Shown: positions 31,701-39,434, numbered from the stretch's first letter. The stretch: 64,000 nt of DNA from Bacteroidaceae bacterium (GCA_017645305.1 JAGCPD010000064.1:1-64000); one strand, 5' to 3'. Notes: generated by a model not told the origin, from the sequence alone. A program made the numbers and translations.

Positions 31701-34201
31701 TCAACCGTCTCATCGGTTCGGTCAAAGCCGAGGCTGTTGCGCAACCGGAAGGTATAGGACTCTGCGGTGATGGGCTCTGTGTCATCCTTCTTGGTGAGGA
31801 CGATGTTGTCCCATCCTATGAATTTCTCGCTGCCGTTATTGTTGTGGTAGGCTGAGAGCGAGACTGTGGTGATGGCGTTGCCGTCGCTCTTGAAGTCGAG
31901 GCTGACCTCTTGCCAGGCCTCCTTGTTCTCCATCGATGGTGCTGTGACGGTGGCACCGTCTTCGGTGCTGACGCTGATTATGGCATCGCCGCCCAAACCG
32001 CTCTTCCACAGATCCATGGTGAGGGTGTAGCTCCCTTCGGGCAATATCATCTCCTGACTTAGCGTGATGGTCGAGGTACCCCATTTCTGGCGTACCCAGT
32101 AGGTTCTGTCGCCATGCGAGGAGGGCTTGGTGAAGCTTCCGAAGAATTGGTTGAAATACAGATCTCCTGCTTGGAGCGCAGAGAGGTCGTTCTCGTCGCG
32201 TGAAGTGTAGTTGATGCTCCACCCCTCAGGCACATAGATGGCACGGTCGCTGGTGACACCGCTGTTCTCCATAACCTTGTAACTGCCCTCGAAGTCGCCG
32301 TTTTGGAGAGATGTCGGCAACTGGCTCCGGCGTTCAGCCTCAATCCTATCGCGGATGTCGGCAACCATCGCCTGCACGGTCATGGGCGAAGCACAGGCAT
32401 AATAGTCGGATTTGAACACGATTTTATGCTTGTATTCATCACCGTATGTGTCGGCCGTACCGCCCTGCATTCCCTCGATGGCTATCACCTGATCCACGAG
32501 TCCGTCCCGATAGGTGGTGAGCACCTGTCCGTCGTAGGTTAGGGACAGAACCCATGTAGATAACTTTGTCGGGTGGTTGTCCCCGTTCGTTCCGGAAGAG
32601 CCAGTGGCCCAGTTGTCGCTGGTCAGCAGGCGGTTCTGGCTGCGGTAGGTTTTCCCGCCGACGGTGAGGACGGGATAATAGTCTGCATCCAGGCTGTACG
32701 TCATTTCCCCGGTGCTGAAGAGAGGCCCGCCGTAGCTGTCCTGGTTCATTTCGAAGGCCAGGTTGAGGGTCTTGTCCATCGCAAGGCATATGCAGTCTGT
32801 GCGTGGGTTCACACTGTCATCCTCCTCGGGCGTCAGCTCCTCCTGCCAAGCATAGTGGCAGCGTATGTCGGTGGGATAGCCCTTGGGATAGTTCTTGTTG
32901 ACCATCCAATAGTAGTAGTCTCCGTTCATCCATCCAAGACGCATCTCCGAGTTCTTGGAGCCGGGGATGACGAAAGGCCGTGAGTTGTTCTTCGTGGAGT
33001 TCACCGTGATTTGCTGACTGTTGCCGACGGTGCCATCGTCGTTGATGGTGTATTTCCATATCTCATAGATACCGTCCTTGTTGTAGGCACCGTTCTTGGT
33101 GGGTATGGAGAGGTAGAGGTCGCCAGTGTTATCGGGGTCGAGAGTCATGCCGCCGCTGTAGCACCGCTCGGTGGAGTTCCAGTTTGCGTGGAAGGCGTGG
33201 CCGGCCTCGCAGACACGGGTGCTCATCCATGCCGAACCCGTCCAGCGGGCATACCAGTACTCGTGACTCGTCTTGTTGTTGTCAATATGCGGATAGGCAA
33301 TGACGGGGTTCCCGTTAGCATCTAAGGCTATCTGCCACACCCAGTTCCGGATGTTCGCCGTCTTGTCCACGATGGTGTAAGGGTAAGACGAGGCATAGCT
33401 GTCGGTCTTGTTGACGTTGAACACGCCGTTGTTGATGACGGAGAGCTGGTTGCCTTTGATGTCGCGCAAGATGGGGCTGCCATTGTTGATGTCGATGACG
33501 TTGAAGTAGAGCCAGTCGGGCATCTCGTTATCGGGGTGACCGGTGGTGTAGCTGACGAATATCTTGTCCTTACCGTTGCTATGGTACTTGGCGTATGGAC
33601 GTGCGCCGGTACTCTGCAAAATCTGCTTCGGCCCGAAGTCGAATGCGCAATTGTCATTCTCGTCGGGCATCGTCAGCCGTGCAATCGTCGGATGCCAGTT
33701 GATGCCGCGCCAGCAGAGGTAGATGTGCGTCGCGTCGTCGCTCAGGATGAATGGCGACGGATAGGTCGTATTGTTGGCCGTGGTGAGGTATTTCTCCTCG
33801 CCCAGAGCCGTGATGTCGCCCGGCTTCACCGAAATGCGGTACCAGATTTTGGCCTCATCGGTGTGGCGGGTGTAGAAAATCATCACACGCTCGTCCGGCA
33901 GCACGATGAACGTCGGGTTGTTGTGGTCGTCGGGCTGGAAGTAGCTGCGGATAAGCACCTCCGTCTTGCGACCCTTTATCCAGTCGTACTGAGCAGCCTT
34001 CACGTTGCCATGCACGTCGATGTAGCCGAAATAGGTGGCATTGATGGTGCCGGCGGCATTCTCGTAGTGGAGTGCGCGTGGGTCGGCAAACCAGCACCAG
34101 GCTCCCTCATCAGTCACGACGGAGCCACTGTAGCTGTCTTGTGCCCATACTGCTGTCAGGGCAGACAAAACAAACAGGGAATAAGTCAGAAATCTTTTCA
34201 T
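28730..34201 (-). CDS. Giant secreted multidomain polysaccharide-degrading enzyme (BNR_4 - CBM - DUF4861 - GH105 - discoidin - T9SS tail)
   Basis: 1823 residues from the ATG at 34201, which begins a signal peptide (LTYSLFVLSALTAVWAQ). In order: a BNR_4 beta-propeller (residues about 22-450; GAWCWFADPRALHYEN, RVMIFYTRHTDEAKIWYR), a fold shared by some polysaccharide lyases acting on ulvan-like or rhamnose-glucuronate links; a lectin-like segment; a CBM4/9-like jelly roll (NGDFEGSYKVMENSG); a DUF4861 domain (about 880-1170); a GH105 unsaturated-uronyl hydrolase (about 1180-1500; LWWVDGLFMVMP, FWARGDGW, CETSGTALYTYG); an F5/8 type C domain (NVNDGSLDTRWSQEG); and a T9SS type-A tail. A lyase plus GH105 would cut a uronic-acid chain and then remove the unsaturated sugar (inference). 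The tail carries a 7-bp-period tract. It has its own minus-strand promoter. Confidence 0.85.
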   Translation of the reverse strand: MKRFLTYSLFVLSALTAVWAQDSYSGSVVTDEGAWCWFADPRALHYENAAGTINATYFGYIDVHGNVKAAQYDWIKGRKTEVLIRSYFQPDDHNNPTFIVLPDERVMIFYTRHTDEAKIWYRISVKPGDITALGEEKYLTTANNTTYPSPFILSDDATHIYLCWRGINWHPTIARLTMPDENDNCAFDFGPKQILQSTGARPYAKYHSNGKDKIFVSYTTGHPDNEMPDWLYFNVIDINNGSPILRDIKGNQLSVINNGVFNVNKTDSYASSYPYTIVDKTANIRNWVWQIALDANGNPVIAYPHIDNNKTSHEYWYARWTGSAWMSTRVCEAGHAFHANWNSTERCYSGGMTLDPDNTGDLYLSIPTKNGAYNKDGIYEIWKYTINDDGTVGNSQQITVNSTKNNSRPFVIPGSKNSEMRLGWMNGDYYYWMVNKNYPKGYPTDIRCHYAWQEELTPEEDDSVNPRTDCICLAMDKTLNLAFEMNQDSYGGPLFSTGEMTYSLDADYYPVLTVGGKTYRSQNRLLTSDNWATGSSGTNGDNHPTKLSTWVLSLTYDGQVLTTYRDGLVDQVIAIEGMQGGTADTYGDEYKHKIVFKSDYYACASPMTVQAMVADIRDRIEAERRSQLPTSLQNGDFEGSYKVMENSGVTSDRAIYVPEGWSINYTSRDENDLSALQAGDLYFNQFFGSFTKPSSHGDRTYWVRQKWGTSTITLSQEMILPEGSYTLTMDLWKSGLGGDAIISVSTEDGATVTAPSMENKEAWQEVSLDFKSDGNAITTVSLSAYHNNNGSEKFIGWDNIVLTKKDDTEPITAESYTFRLRNSLGFDRTDETVEVAIPDGTNPAACTLTDEAGNVIPFEPVGTTAIRFQASVTAGATKGYTIDAGTPLPPTKLTYAAIKSTSREDMAWENDLSAYRMYAAKLLASEPNTAQGVDVWSKKRATPIIDDMYNLSNYHNESEYGVDAYSVNGKRLGCGGVAVVEGGHLVMHDPYNTCTVTANGALASSFTLKYNNVMAGGQSYTETLNVEAEAGRLLNRATVRLDGPAATIRLAVALYQHTDMSHNAEGVAYTEKNGIVGWADNKSEGSVTSPGARFYQGAYIPQLASINPQLSAVETEVIDHHLCLVVDYEVGTDLTFYFGAGWNIFPEGRYSQDDEWFEALSKFSQTVESPLTATSMKTLPVREDVLDIINTVNETWQQRNPNHGDYFWNRAVYHIGNMEAYAATGMQQYRDFSTAWATKNNWWGATGTDKSKWKYANYGEGADYVLFGDNQVCFQTYIDLYNLDEVKDETKIARALEVMDYEISTSNTDYLWWVDGLFMVMPIMTKLYHVTGNQTYLDKMYAYWQYANSIMYDEETGLYFRDAKYVYPAHTTNSGKKDFWARGDGWIFACFAKVLADLPATDSHRSEYLNYYRRLAAALKNCQQEEGYWTRSLLDPAQAPGCETSGTALYTYGFAWGVRNGILDEVEYGQTIERAWNYLTTVALQPDGTVGYIQPIGENASPNTTVKATDYHDFGVGAFLLAASEMSRLAANGTELPKLRMTGATLSGDATRLDVTFNLPPNATEAVKPAYYHLNGQPLNVERIGVQGSVVTIFLAQAIDYGLYTFSVDGLHSSDGGVLAANQQRTLLRTVPLDAPQTGISITAIGSQSGNPHTNVNDGSLDTRWSQEGTNQWIRFDLRGKKCIWAVDVAFYNGNSRVFYFKVQTSDNNSTWTDATGNLTSSGLTNEMERYRFTPVTARFVRLLCSGNSTNNWNSPTEIRIRFEDDETGIGAIENGKLIMDNGQSSTVNEIFDLSGRRMELNHSMPKGLYIVRGAKSYVKYFM
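28833..28888. repeat. Eight consecutive heptamers in the T9SS tail of the giant enzyme
   Basis: In register on the plus strand: TCATTGA, CCGTTGA, GGATTGA, CCATTAT, CCATTAT, CAATTTC, CCATTTT, CAATTGC. Translated on the minus strand as ENGKLIMDNGQSSTVNE between the discoidin domain and the sorting motif. Confidence 0.85.
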
Positions 34202-34406
34202 AGCTCTATGGTATTTACTATTTGACAATCAGTATTAATTTACTATTTGACGATTTACAATTTATGTACAATTTAATCATTGGGCTATTTACCTTAATCT
34301 ATTTTCACTTTTTCAATCTTTCACCTTTTCAATCTTTTCAATCCTCGCCTGCTGTGTATCGGCCCGAAAATGGGCGAATCATAGATAATTGTACTCATAA
34401 CTTCTG

Positions 34407-34438
34407 CAAAGATATGTTTTTTCCCCCATATCTGCAAA
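34407..34438 (-). promoter_or_regulatory. Promoter of the giant enzyme gene
   Basis: On the minus strand: TTTG (34438-34435), exactly 20 bp, TATCTTTG (34414-34407). The resulting leader is about 200 nt, unusually long, and full of A/T repeats. Confidence 0.82.
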
Positions 34439-34543
34439 GCTGATAGAGAAAAAAGGATTGAGGATCCGGATTGAGGATGAGGAGCCTTTGTTTAAAAGTT
34501 GTAAGAATTTGCACAGAAAACAAGGAAAAAACTTGGATTACAG

Positions 34544-34559
34544 TGCAATTTTTGTTGCA
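34544..34559. promoter_or_regulatory. Inverted repeat upstream of abiEi (candidate operator)
   Basis: TGCAA, 6 bp, TTGCA, about 37 bp upstream of the -33 element. AbiEi antitoxins repress their own promoter by binding inverted repeats, so this is a candidate site; it is short and could be chance. Confidence 0.35.
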
Positions 34560-34595
34560 AAATAGTTGTTTTTGGGAGAGATAATTACAAACAAT

Positions 34596-34627
34596 GTTGT
34601 TTTCTCTTGAAAAAGTGACTATTTTTG
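34596..34627 (+). promoter_or_regulatory. Promoter of the abiE pair
   Basis: GTTG (34596-34599), 20 bp, TATTTTTG (34620-34627), 26 bp before the abiEi start codon. One mismatch in the -33 box. Confidence 0.65.
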
Positions 34628-34653
34628 TGCCGCAAACAAATTGAACATAAGCC

Positions 34654-35277
34654 ATGAACGAGTTAGAAGTCTTTAAGAACATACCAGTGCAGACTTCAGC
34701 CATTGCCTCGCTTTATCCAAATATTACTTCCGCAAACAGGAAGGTCGCAAATTTGGAAAGGGATGGTCAAATTATCCGGCTGAAGCGAGGAATGTATGTT
34801 GTGAATCCAAATGAGAGCGGCAAACTATTGTCTTTAGGACTGATAGGCAATGTACTATATGGCCCGTCGTACGTATCCATGCTGACTGCTCTCAGAGAAT
34901 ATGGACTGATTCCAGAGCGAGTAGAAGTAATAGAATCTATGACAACTCATCTGACCATCTCGTTTGATAATCCTGTCGGCAGATTTGAGTATCATCATTG
35001 TCCTAAAGACTATTACTCCATCGGTATTACCCAGAGGGAAGAAGAAGGAATCACATATTTGATAGCTACTCCTGAGAAAGCCCTGTGCGACTATATCGTC
35101 TGTACCCCAAGGCTTCCTCTTCGTTTCATTAAAGACATCTACATTTTCTTGGAAGAAGACTTGCGTTTGGATATGAATGCATTTATGGAGATGAATGTTG
35201 ACGTTTTCAAGCAATGTGCTGCTGTAAGCAAAAAGCAGCAAGCCATTAACAACCTGATAAAGATATTGGAAAGATGA
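34654..35277 (+). CDS. abiEi: AbiEi-type antitoxin / transcriptional regulator
   Basis: 207 residues. N-terminal winged helix (VQTSAIASLYPNITSANRKV, RDGQIIRLKRGMYVV) and a C-terminal AbiEi antitoxin domain (VLYGPSYVSMLTALREYGLI, ATPEKALCDYI). In AbiE type IV toxin-antitoxin systems this protein represses the operon and counteracts the toxin without binding it. It overlaps the toxin gene by 4 bp (ATGA), the usual layout. The gene pair has lower G+C and different codon use from the flanking CAZyme genes, suggesting transfer. Confidence 0.9.
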   Translation: MNELEVFKNIPVQTSAIASLYPNITSANRKVANLERDGQIIRLKRGMYVVNPNESGKLLSLGLIGNVLYGPSYVSMLTALREYGLIPERVEVIESMTTHLTISFDNPVGRFEYHHCPKDYYSIGITQREEEGITYLIATPEKALCDYIVCTPRLPLRFIKDIYIFLEEDLRLDMNAFMEMNVDVFKQCAAVSKKQQAINNLIKILER

Positions 35278-36098
35278 ACGAGTTTTTCAAAAAGGCGCTT
35301 ATGCGCTATAACATTAAGAATGTCAAGGATAAGCAGAATGCCATTTACGAGATAACTCAGCAGGTTGTACTTGCCGGATTGCATCGGGGAGGCTTCTTTG
35401 ACCGCGCGGCCTTCTATGGTGGTACTTGCCTGAGGCTTTTTCATCAGTTGCCTCGCTTCTCTGAGGATATGGACTTTTCGTTATTGGCTCCCGATGAGCA
35501 TTTTCTGTTCGAGAACTACTTTCAGCCTATTATTGACGAGTTTGACAGTTTAGGCCGCAAAGTTGAAATCAAGAAGAAGGACAAGAAGATATTTGGGCGA
35601 GTAGATTCTGCCTTCTTAAAGGATAATACGGATGTTTATAATGTGGCGTTTCAGACCGAAAAAACGGTTAAGGTAAAGATAGAGGTTGATACGCAGCCTC
35701 CATTAAAGTTCCAGACAGAACAGAAAGCCTTGACGCTGCCTTACACGTTTATGGTACGATGTTTTCAACTATCCGATTTGTTTGCCGGTAAAATGCATGC
35801 GCTGGCTTTCCGTAATTGGAAGACAAGAGTAAAAGGGCGTGACTGGTATGATTTTGAGTGGTATGTACGTTGGCGTGTGCCCCTTGATTTTAATCATTTA
35901 CAGGAACGTATCCGTGAATTTAATCAAATAGAAATGACCCGTGAGGATTTTATGGCTGTTCTGAAGAAACGTCTGGCCACAACAAATATAGAAGATGTAA
36001 AACTGGATGTCCGTAGGTTTATGCTCAACCCTCACGAACTTGATATTTGGTCTAACGACTACTTTCTGCAGTTAGCAGACATGATTGTGTTTAAGTGA
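35274..36098 (+). CDS. abiEii: AbiEii-type nucleotidyltransferase toxin
   Basis: 274 residues. Polymerase-beta-like nucleotidyltransferase with the family motifs: GGTCLRLFHQLPRFSEDMDF, giving Gly49 and the metal ligands Asp65 and Asp67, the strand KVKIEVD with the third acidic residue, LFAGKMHALAFRNWKTRVKGRDWYDF, and a C-terminal helical part. AbiEii-type toxins transfer nucleotides to targets such as tRNA acceptor ends and cause reversible growth arrest; the original system aborts phage infection. All core residues are present, so it should be active. It follows abiEi with a 4-bp overlap. Confidence 0.92.
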   Translation: MNEFFKKALMRYNIKNVKDKQNAIYEITQQVVLAGLHRGGFFDRAAFYGGTCLRLFHQLPRFSEDMDFSLLAPDEHFLFENYFQPIIDEFDSLGRKVEIKKKDKKIFGRVDSAFLKDNTDVYNVAFQTEKTVKVKIEVDTQPPLKFQTEQKALTLPYTFMVRCFQLSDLFAGKMHALAFRNWKTRVKGRDWYDFEWYVRWRVPLDFNHLQERIREFNQIEMTREDFMAVLKKRLATTNIEDVKLDVRRFMLNPHELDIWSNDYFLQLADMIVFK

Positions 36099-36156
36099 AA
36101 GTTAAAAACCTTTAATATTACTTGACATTGTCCTTTCCGATACGTTATAAGGGTGT

Positions 36157-36669
36157 ATGGAACAAACGGAGTTCATAAGATTAGCACCCCAATTGCGAGG
36201 AAGGGCAATGGCCATTGGTCAGTCGTTCTTTGCCTCCGAGGAAGAGGCCGAGGATATAGCGCAGGAAACGCTCATCCAACTGTGGAAGGCATGTGAGGGG
36301 TTAACATCAGCAAAAGAAGCTGAAAGGCTGACCATTAGGGTGGCTAAATATGAGTGCATCAATGCTTGGCGCAGAGAACAGAGCAGACCTCACACATCGC
36401 TCAGTTTGGCAAAGGAGGTGACGCACCCTATGGCGCAGAACGAGCAACCGATGGAAGGTGATGAACTCTCAGAAGCCATTCGCAGGGCTGCCGGTACACT
36501 AACGAAGTCAGAATCTCGTCTGTGGCGCCTGTTTGCCGAAGCAGGAATGTCAGCAGCAGAGATTTCTGCCATTACGGAGATTAACGTGCGGTCGGTCAGC
36601 ACAATGCTCAGCCACGCCAGAAGCCATATTTACAAACTATTGAAAGAAGGAGGATACATAGATGGATAA
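36157..36669 (+). CDS. ECF-type RNA polymerase sigma factor
   Basis: 170 residues. Region 2 (FFASEEEAEDIAQETLIQLWK, CINAWRRE) and region 4 (LTKSESRLWRLFAEAGMSAAEISAI, SVSTMLSHARSHIYKLL). The following gene overlaps by 8 bp and encodes a one-helix membrane protein, the usual position of an anti-sigma factor. One of three ECF sigma factors within 5.4 kb. Target promoters cannot be told from the sequence. Confidence 0.92.
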   Translation: MEQTEFIRLAPQLRGRAMAIGQSFFASEEEAEDIAQETLIQLWKACEGLTSAKEAERLTIRVAKYECINAWRREQSRPHTSLSLAKEVTHPMAQNEQPMEGDELSEAIRRAAGTLTKSESRLWRLFAEAGMSAAEISAITEINVRSVSTMLSHARSHIYKLLKEGGYIDG

Positions 36670-37339
36670 GAATCGTATTATAGAAGATTATCTTCAGGGC
36701 AAACACCCCATTGAGCAGGAGTCATGGGAATTACCCTCAGCTCAGGAGTTGGATAATGCCGAAGCAGAGTTCGACCAGTTGATGGAAGCTAGAAAGAAGC
36801 CCCGTCGCCGCCTTCGCCTTTGGCCCCTTGCCGCAGCTGCTTGTGTGGCAGGCATCATCGCCATCCTCCTTGCTCCGCCCAAACCGACAGAGGAACAACT
36901 GCCACTCGCTTTAGAGGAGCCAATGATTAATGAACAGCAGCCTGTGGTGAAGGATGAGCCCGTTAAGGTTAAGGTTCAAACTCAAACTAATACTCCTTCA
37001 GAAAAGTCTAAAAAGGCTCCTAAGCGTAAGCGAGTGGTTTCCCAACAGCCCAGTAAGCCCCAGCAGCCAGCCGAAGAAGCACAATCTACTCCCCGCCCTA
37101 CAGGGGAGGGGGACGGTGGTGGGTCTGCCCTTTTGGTCGAAAATCAGCCCTCCCCCTCGGAGGAGCGGGGAGAGAGGTTACTTCCTCCTGACCGCCAAGC
37201 CCTCGTTGACATCTTTCTTGCCGAAGAAGCTTTGCAGGTGGTTTACGGACAACAGGCACAGACAGAGAAACTCCGCGCCTTCACTGCTGGCTTGCAGGGA
37301 AAAGAACCAGAAACATCACACCTTATCATTTCATTTTGA
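36662..37339 (+). CDS. Putative anti-sigma factor, single-pass membrane protein
   Basis: 225 residues. A short cytoplasmic part (residues 1-50, YLQGKHPIEQESWELPSAQ), an Arg/Lys-rich stop (KKPRRRLRLW), one helix (PLAAAACVAGIIAILLA), then a Pro/Lys/Gln-rich low-complexity periplasmic region and a C-terminal acidic helix. No classical anti-sigma zinc motif is seen; the role is inferred from position and topology. Residues about 143-175 (TPRPTGEGDGGG to PSEERGER) come from a G/C-rich palindromic element translated in frame. It overlaps the sigma gene by 8 bp. Confidence 0.7.
   Translation: MDKNRIIEDYLQGKHPIEQESWELPSAQELDNAEAEFDQLMEARKKPRRRLRLWPLAAAACVAGIIAILLAPPKPTEEQLPLALEEPMINEQQPVVKDEPVKVKVQTQTNTPSEKSKKAPKRKRVVSQQPSKPQQPAEEAQSTPRPTGEGDGGGSALLVENQPSPSEERGERLLPPDRQALVDIFLAEEALQVVYGQQAQTEKLRAFTAGLQGKEPETSHLIISF
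37088..37175. repeat. G/C palindromic element inside the anti-sigma gene
   Basis: CTCCCC (37089-37094) pairs with GGGGAG (37103-37108), followed by GGTGGTGGGTCTG, a short spacer, then a second C-rich/G-rich pair (CTCCCCCTC...GCGGGGAG). The right part GGTGGGTCTG is shared with the 25.8 kb element. Confidence 0.75.
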
Positions 37340-37340
37340 T

Positions 37341-37361
37341 TAATCCATAATTCATAATTTT
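37341..37361. repeat. Short heptamer tract
   Basis: TAATCCA, TAATTCA and TAATTTT in register, directly after the anti-sigma stop codon and just before the next start codon. Confidence 0.65.
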
Positions 37362-37368
37362 CTATCTT

Positions 37369-38460
37369 ATGAGAACGATATTTAAGAATCTATTTATTCT
37401 GGCGAGCCTGCTACTTGCCTCCCTAACTGCCTCAGCGCAAAAGGTCATTGTTCAGGACTTGGAGACCTGGATGAGCAGCTTGATTTCCAGAGCCATCGAC
37501 AACAAGGTGGAAGTCAACAAAAGCTTTGGTCAAGAGCGCGACATTCAGAAAGAAGGCACGCCTCTGAAGTGGCGCTGCGACATCATGACCTTCACGCTTC
37601 CCAAGAAGCAACGTCCCTTGCTCGACGAGATGATCAAAGCCTTTGAGGAAAACGGACATAACAATCCCAACTGTTACGGTATCAACACCCTGACAGCAGG
37701 CAACGTACAAAACGAAGGCAGGCGCAACCTGATGATTGGCGAAGACCCTAACCGCTACGTGACCATAGGCGAGAGTTCTGAGAACTACATAAATATCAAT
37801 ATCCTCGATGCTTCCGACACCACCAAGACCCACCGCTACGCCTACGCTCTTGAATGGCAGGATGGTGTCAAGGGTAAGACCTACGTCCGCTACATCGTCA
37901 CCTACGCCAAGATTCCCTCGGCCTTCACCAGCTACAAAGGAACCGTCAAATACCCTTCATTCTCAGGTGAGCCCCCCTCAATACCCAGAATCATCAAAGG
38001 TATTCGCAGCCACAGGGGCGAGTTCCAGCAGGCTCCAGACAAAGCGCAAGCGTGGTACCTGGGTAAGGGGAAACCCGTTCGCATCGAGCACCAACTCTCC
38101 GTGAGCAATGGTGATACTCTCTTTGCGGTGAAAGGGACAGATGGGGTATGGATACCAAAGGACTCTGCGGATGCCATAAACGATATGCTTGATGACGAAA
38201 TCGTCCTACTCATGTTCTCAAACCTGAAACAGTATTACAACAATCACCAGAATGCCGAACTAACTGCTATTTCCATCTATACACTCTGCAAGCACGCAAA
38301 TGAACAAGGCTTCTTCACAGCATCGGGTTCACTTGAGGAGTTGGAGCAATTAATATGCGAAATGGATTCGCTGATAGAGGTAGCCAAAACCGATACCGAC
38401 CGCAAGTACTTCCAAATGGCACGAGAGCAACTAAGCCAAATCCTGAAAAAGCATAAGTAA
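37369..38460 (+). CDS. Secreted or periplasmic protein of unknown family
   Basis: 363 residues. Clear signal peptide (LFILASLLLASLTASAQ). The mature part has two mixed alpha/beta regions: an N-terminal one with MSSLISRAIDNKVEVN and DIMTFTLPKKQRPLLDEM, and a C-terminal helical one. I do not recognise the family and see no catalytic motif. It follows the sigma/anti-sigma pair by 29 bp and ends in a clear terminator, so it is probably the third gene of that operon and may be a sensor or effector of the envelope response (inference). Confidence 0.75.
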   Translation: MRTIFKNLFILASLLLASLTASAQKVIVQDLETWMSSLISRAIDNKVEVNKSFGQERDIQKEGTPLKWRCDIMTFTLPKKQRPLLDEMIKAFEENGHNNPNCYGINTLTAGNVQNEGRRNLMIGEDPNRYVTIGESSENYININILDASDTTKTHRYAYALEWQDGVKGKTYVRYIVTYAKIPSAFTSYKGTVKYPSFSGEPPSIPRIIKGIRSHRGEFQQAPDKAQAWYLGKGKPVRIEHQLSVSNGDTLFAVKGTDGVWIPKDSADAINDMLDDEIVLLMFSNLKQYYNNHQNAELTAISIYTLCKHANEQGFFTASGSLEELEQLICEMDSLIEVAKTDTDRKYFQMAREQLSQILKKHK

Positions 38461-38511
38461 CGTATAATAGTAGATTGGTTTTAAGTTAATAAGATAAATG
38501 ATACCAGATAG

Positions 38512-38540
38512 CTCCTGCGTTGTGAAACGTGGGAGTTTTT
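38512..38540 (+). terminator. Terminator of the sigma-factor operon
   Basis: A 10-bp stem with two G-U pairs (38512-38521 with 38526-38535), loop GTGA, followed by TTTTT. Confidence 0.85.
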
Positions 38541-38575
38541 ATGATTAGCATACTAAAAGGCAGGCATTGCCGATG

Positions 38576-38609
38576 AAAAAGAGTTTTGTGCTCGGTCAAA
38601 ACTCTTTTT
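38576..38609. terminator. Second hairpin terminator
   Basis: AAAAAGAGTTTTG (38576-38588), 8-bp loop, CAAAACTCTTTTT (38597-38609): a perfect 13-bp stem, 40 bp after the first terminator. It insulates the HU-like gene's regulatory region. Confidence 0.88.
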
Positions 38610-38619
38610 ATCTTAATAT

Positions 38620-38724
38620 TGTTTTTATTCTTACATTGTGAGAATATATTTTTACAATGAAAGAATATAATTTTACAGCGTTAGAAAATATTCTTTCAGT
38701 GAGAGAATAATTTATTACCTAAGA
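38620..38724. repeat. 21-bp direct repeats (iterons) upstream of the HU-like gene
   Basis: Units begin at 38641, 38662, 38683 and 38704, each starting AGAAtAtA or similar (AGAATATATTTTTACA, AGAATATAATTTTACA, AGAAAATATTCTTTCA, AGAATAATTTATTACC); a degenerate unit precedes them at 38620. The period of 21 bp equals two helical turns. The array ends 6 bp before the -7 box of the HU-like gene. Except for this array, the terminators and the promoter, the 341-bp gap holds nothing visible. Confidence 0.85.
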
Positions 38725-38729
38725 TTTTG

Positions 38730-38737
38730 TATCTTTG
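38730..38737 (+). promoter_or_regulatory. -7 element of the HU-like gene
   Basis: TATCTTTG, 64 bp upstream of the chosen start. The place of the -33 box is taken by the last iteron and has no TTTG, consistent with a promoter that needs an activator. Confidence 0.65.
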
Positions 38738-38801
38738 TACCGGCAAGAAAAGAATTTATCACCAAGGCATAACAATTTTATCATCTAAACAAAGCAATTT
38801 T

Positions 38802-39434
38802 ATGGCACGTTACATTAAAAAGGAGATTGTAGATCTAAGGGGGTCGGGCTCAACAAAAGCGTATTATAAACTGAAGACTTGGTGCAGAATGGACTTCGAA
38901 AATTTTGTGGCACGCTGCAACGCACACAACGGGGCATTCAGCAAGGCGCTGTTAAAGGGCGTGATGACGGCGGTCTGCGAGGAACTGGCCTATCAGATTT
39001 CTAACGGTTACAGTGTGAAAATCGACGGGCTGGGGACATTCTCTGCCAAACTGGGCGTTCGCGAAGACAAGGAGATGGATAATTTCCAGGAGGGGACAAC
39101 CAAGCGAAACGCACAAAGCATTGAGGTGACGGGCGTTTCGTTCAAGGCGGAAAAGGAGTTGGTAAAGGTGATAAACCGTGAGTGCGACTTGGAACGAGGC
39201 GGCGAAGAGCGGCTGAAACGGTCGAAATACTCGAAGGAGGAGCGCATAGAGCGGGCCCGGCAGTTCATCAGCAAGAACACTTATATGCGTGTTCAGGAAT
39301 ATGCCTCACTTACGGGGCTGGCCTACTCCACCGCTGCCCGCGAGCTGTGCAGCATCGCCTCTGACCCCACATCCGGCATCAGAAGCCAGGGCGCAAAGAG
39401 TGGCAAACTCTACCTGCTGGCCAGAGAATCATAA
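38802..39434 (+). CDS. HU/IHF-like DNA-binding protein with C-terminal extension
   Basis: 210 residues from the ATG at 38802; an earlier in-frame ATG is excluded because it would fall inside the promoter box. Residues about 1-130 are the HU-like domain of the Bacteroidota type (RMDFENFVARCNAHNG, GYSVKIDGLGTFSAKLG, NAQSIEVTGVSFKAEKELV). A C-terminal roughly 60-residue region (RQFISKNTYMRVQEYASLTG, YSTAARELCSIASD) looks like a helix-turn-helix. Such proteins bend DNA and may act as nucleoid or mobile-element regulators. It is preceded by a 21-bp iteron array that could be its own binding site (inference). Confidence 0.85.
   Translation: MARYIKKEIVDLRGSGSTKAYYKLKTWCRMDFENFVARCNAHNGAFSKALLKGVMTAVCEELAYQISNGYSVKIDGLGTFSAKLGVREDKEMDNFQEGTTKRNAQSIEVTGVSFKAEKELVKVINRECDLERGGEERLKRSKYSKEERIERARQFISKNTYMRVQEYASLTGLAYSTAARELCSIASDPTSGIRSQGAKSGKLYLLARES

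Larger units (their letters stand above)
34202..34653. other. 452-bp divergent intergenic region
   Basis: No gene. It holds the leader of the giant enzyme on the minus strand, with A/T-rich repeated words (TTTACTATTTGAC twice, and degenerate TTTTCAATC repeats at about 34300-34345), the minus-strand promoter at 34407-34438, and the AbiE promoter and candidate operator at 34544-34627. Confidence 0.7.

Noticed and set aside
38727..38801. Earlier start for the HU-like gene
   Set aside because: The upstream in-frame ATG lies at the TATCTTTG promoter box and the added residues are not part of the family.
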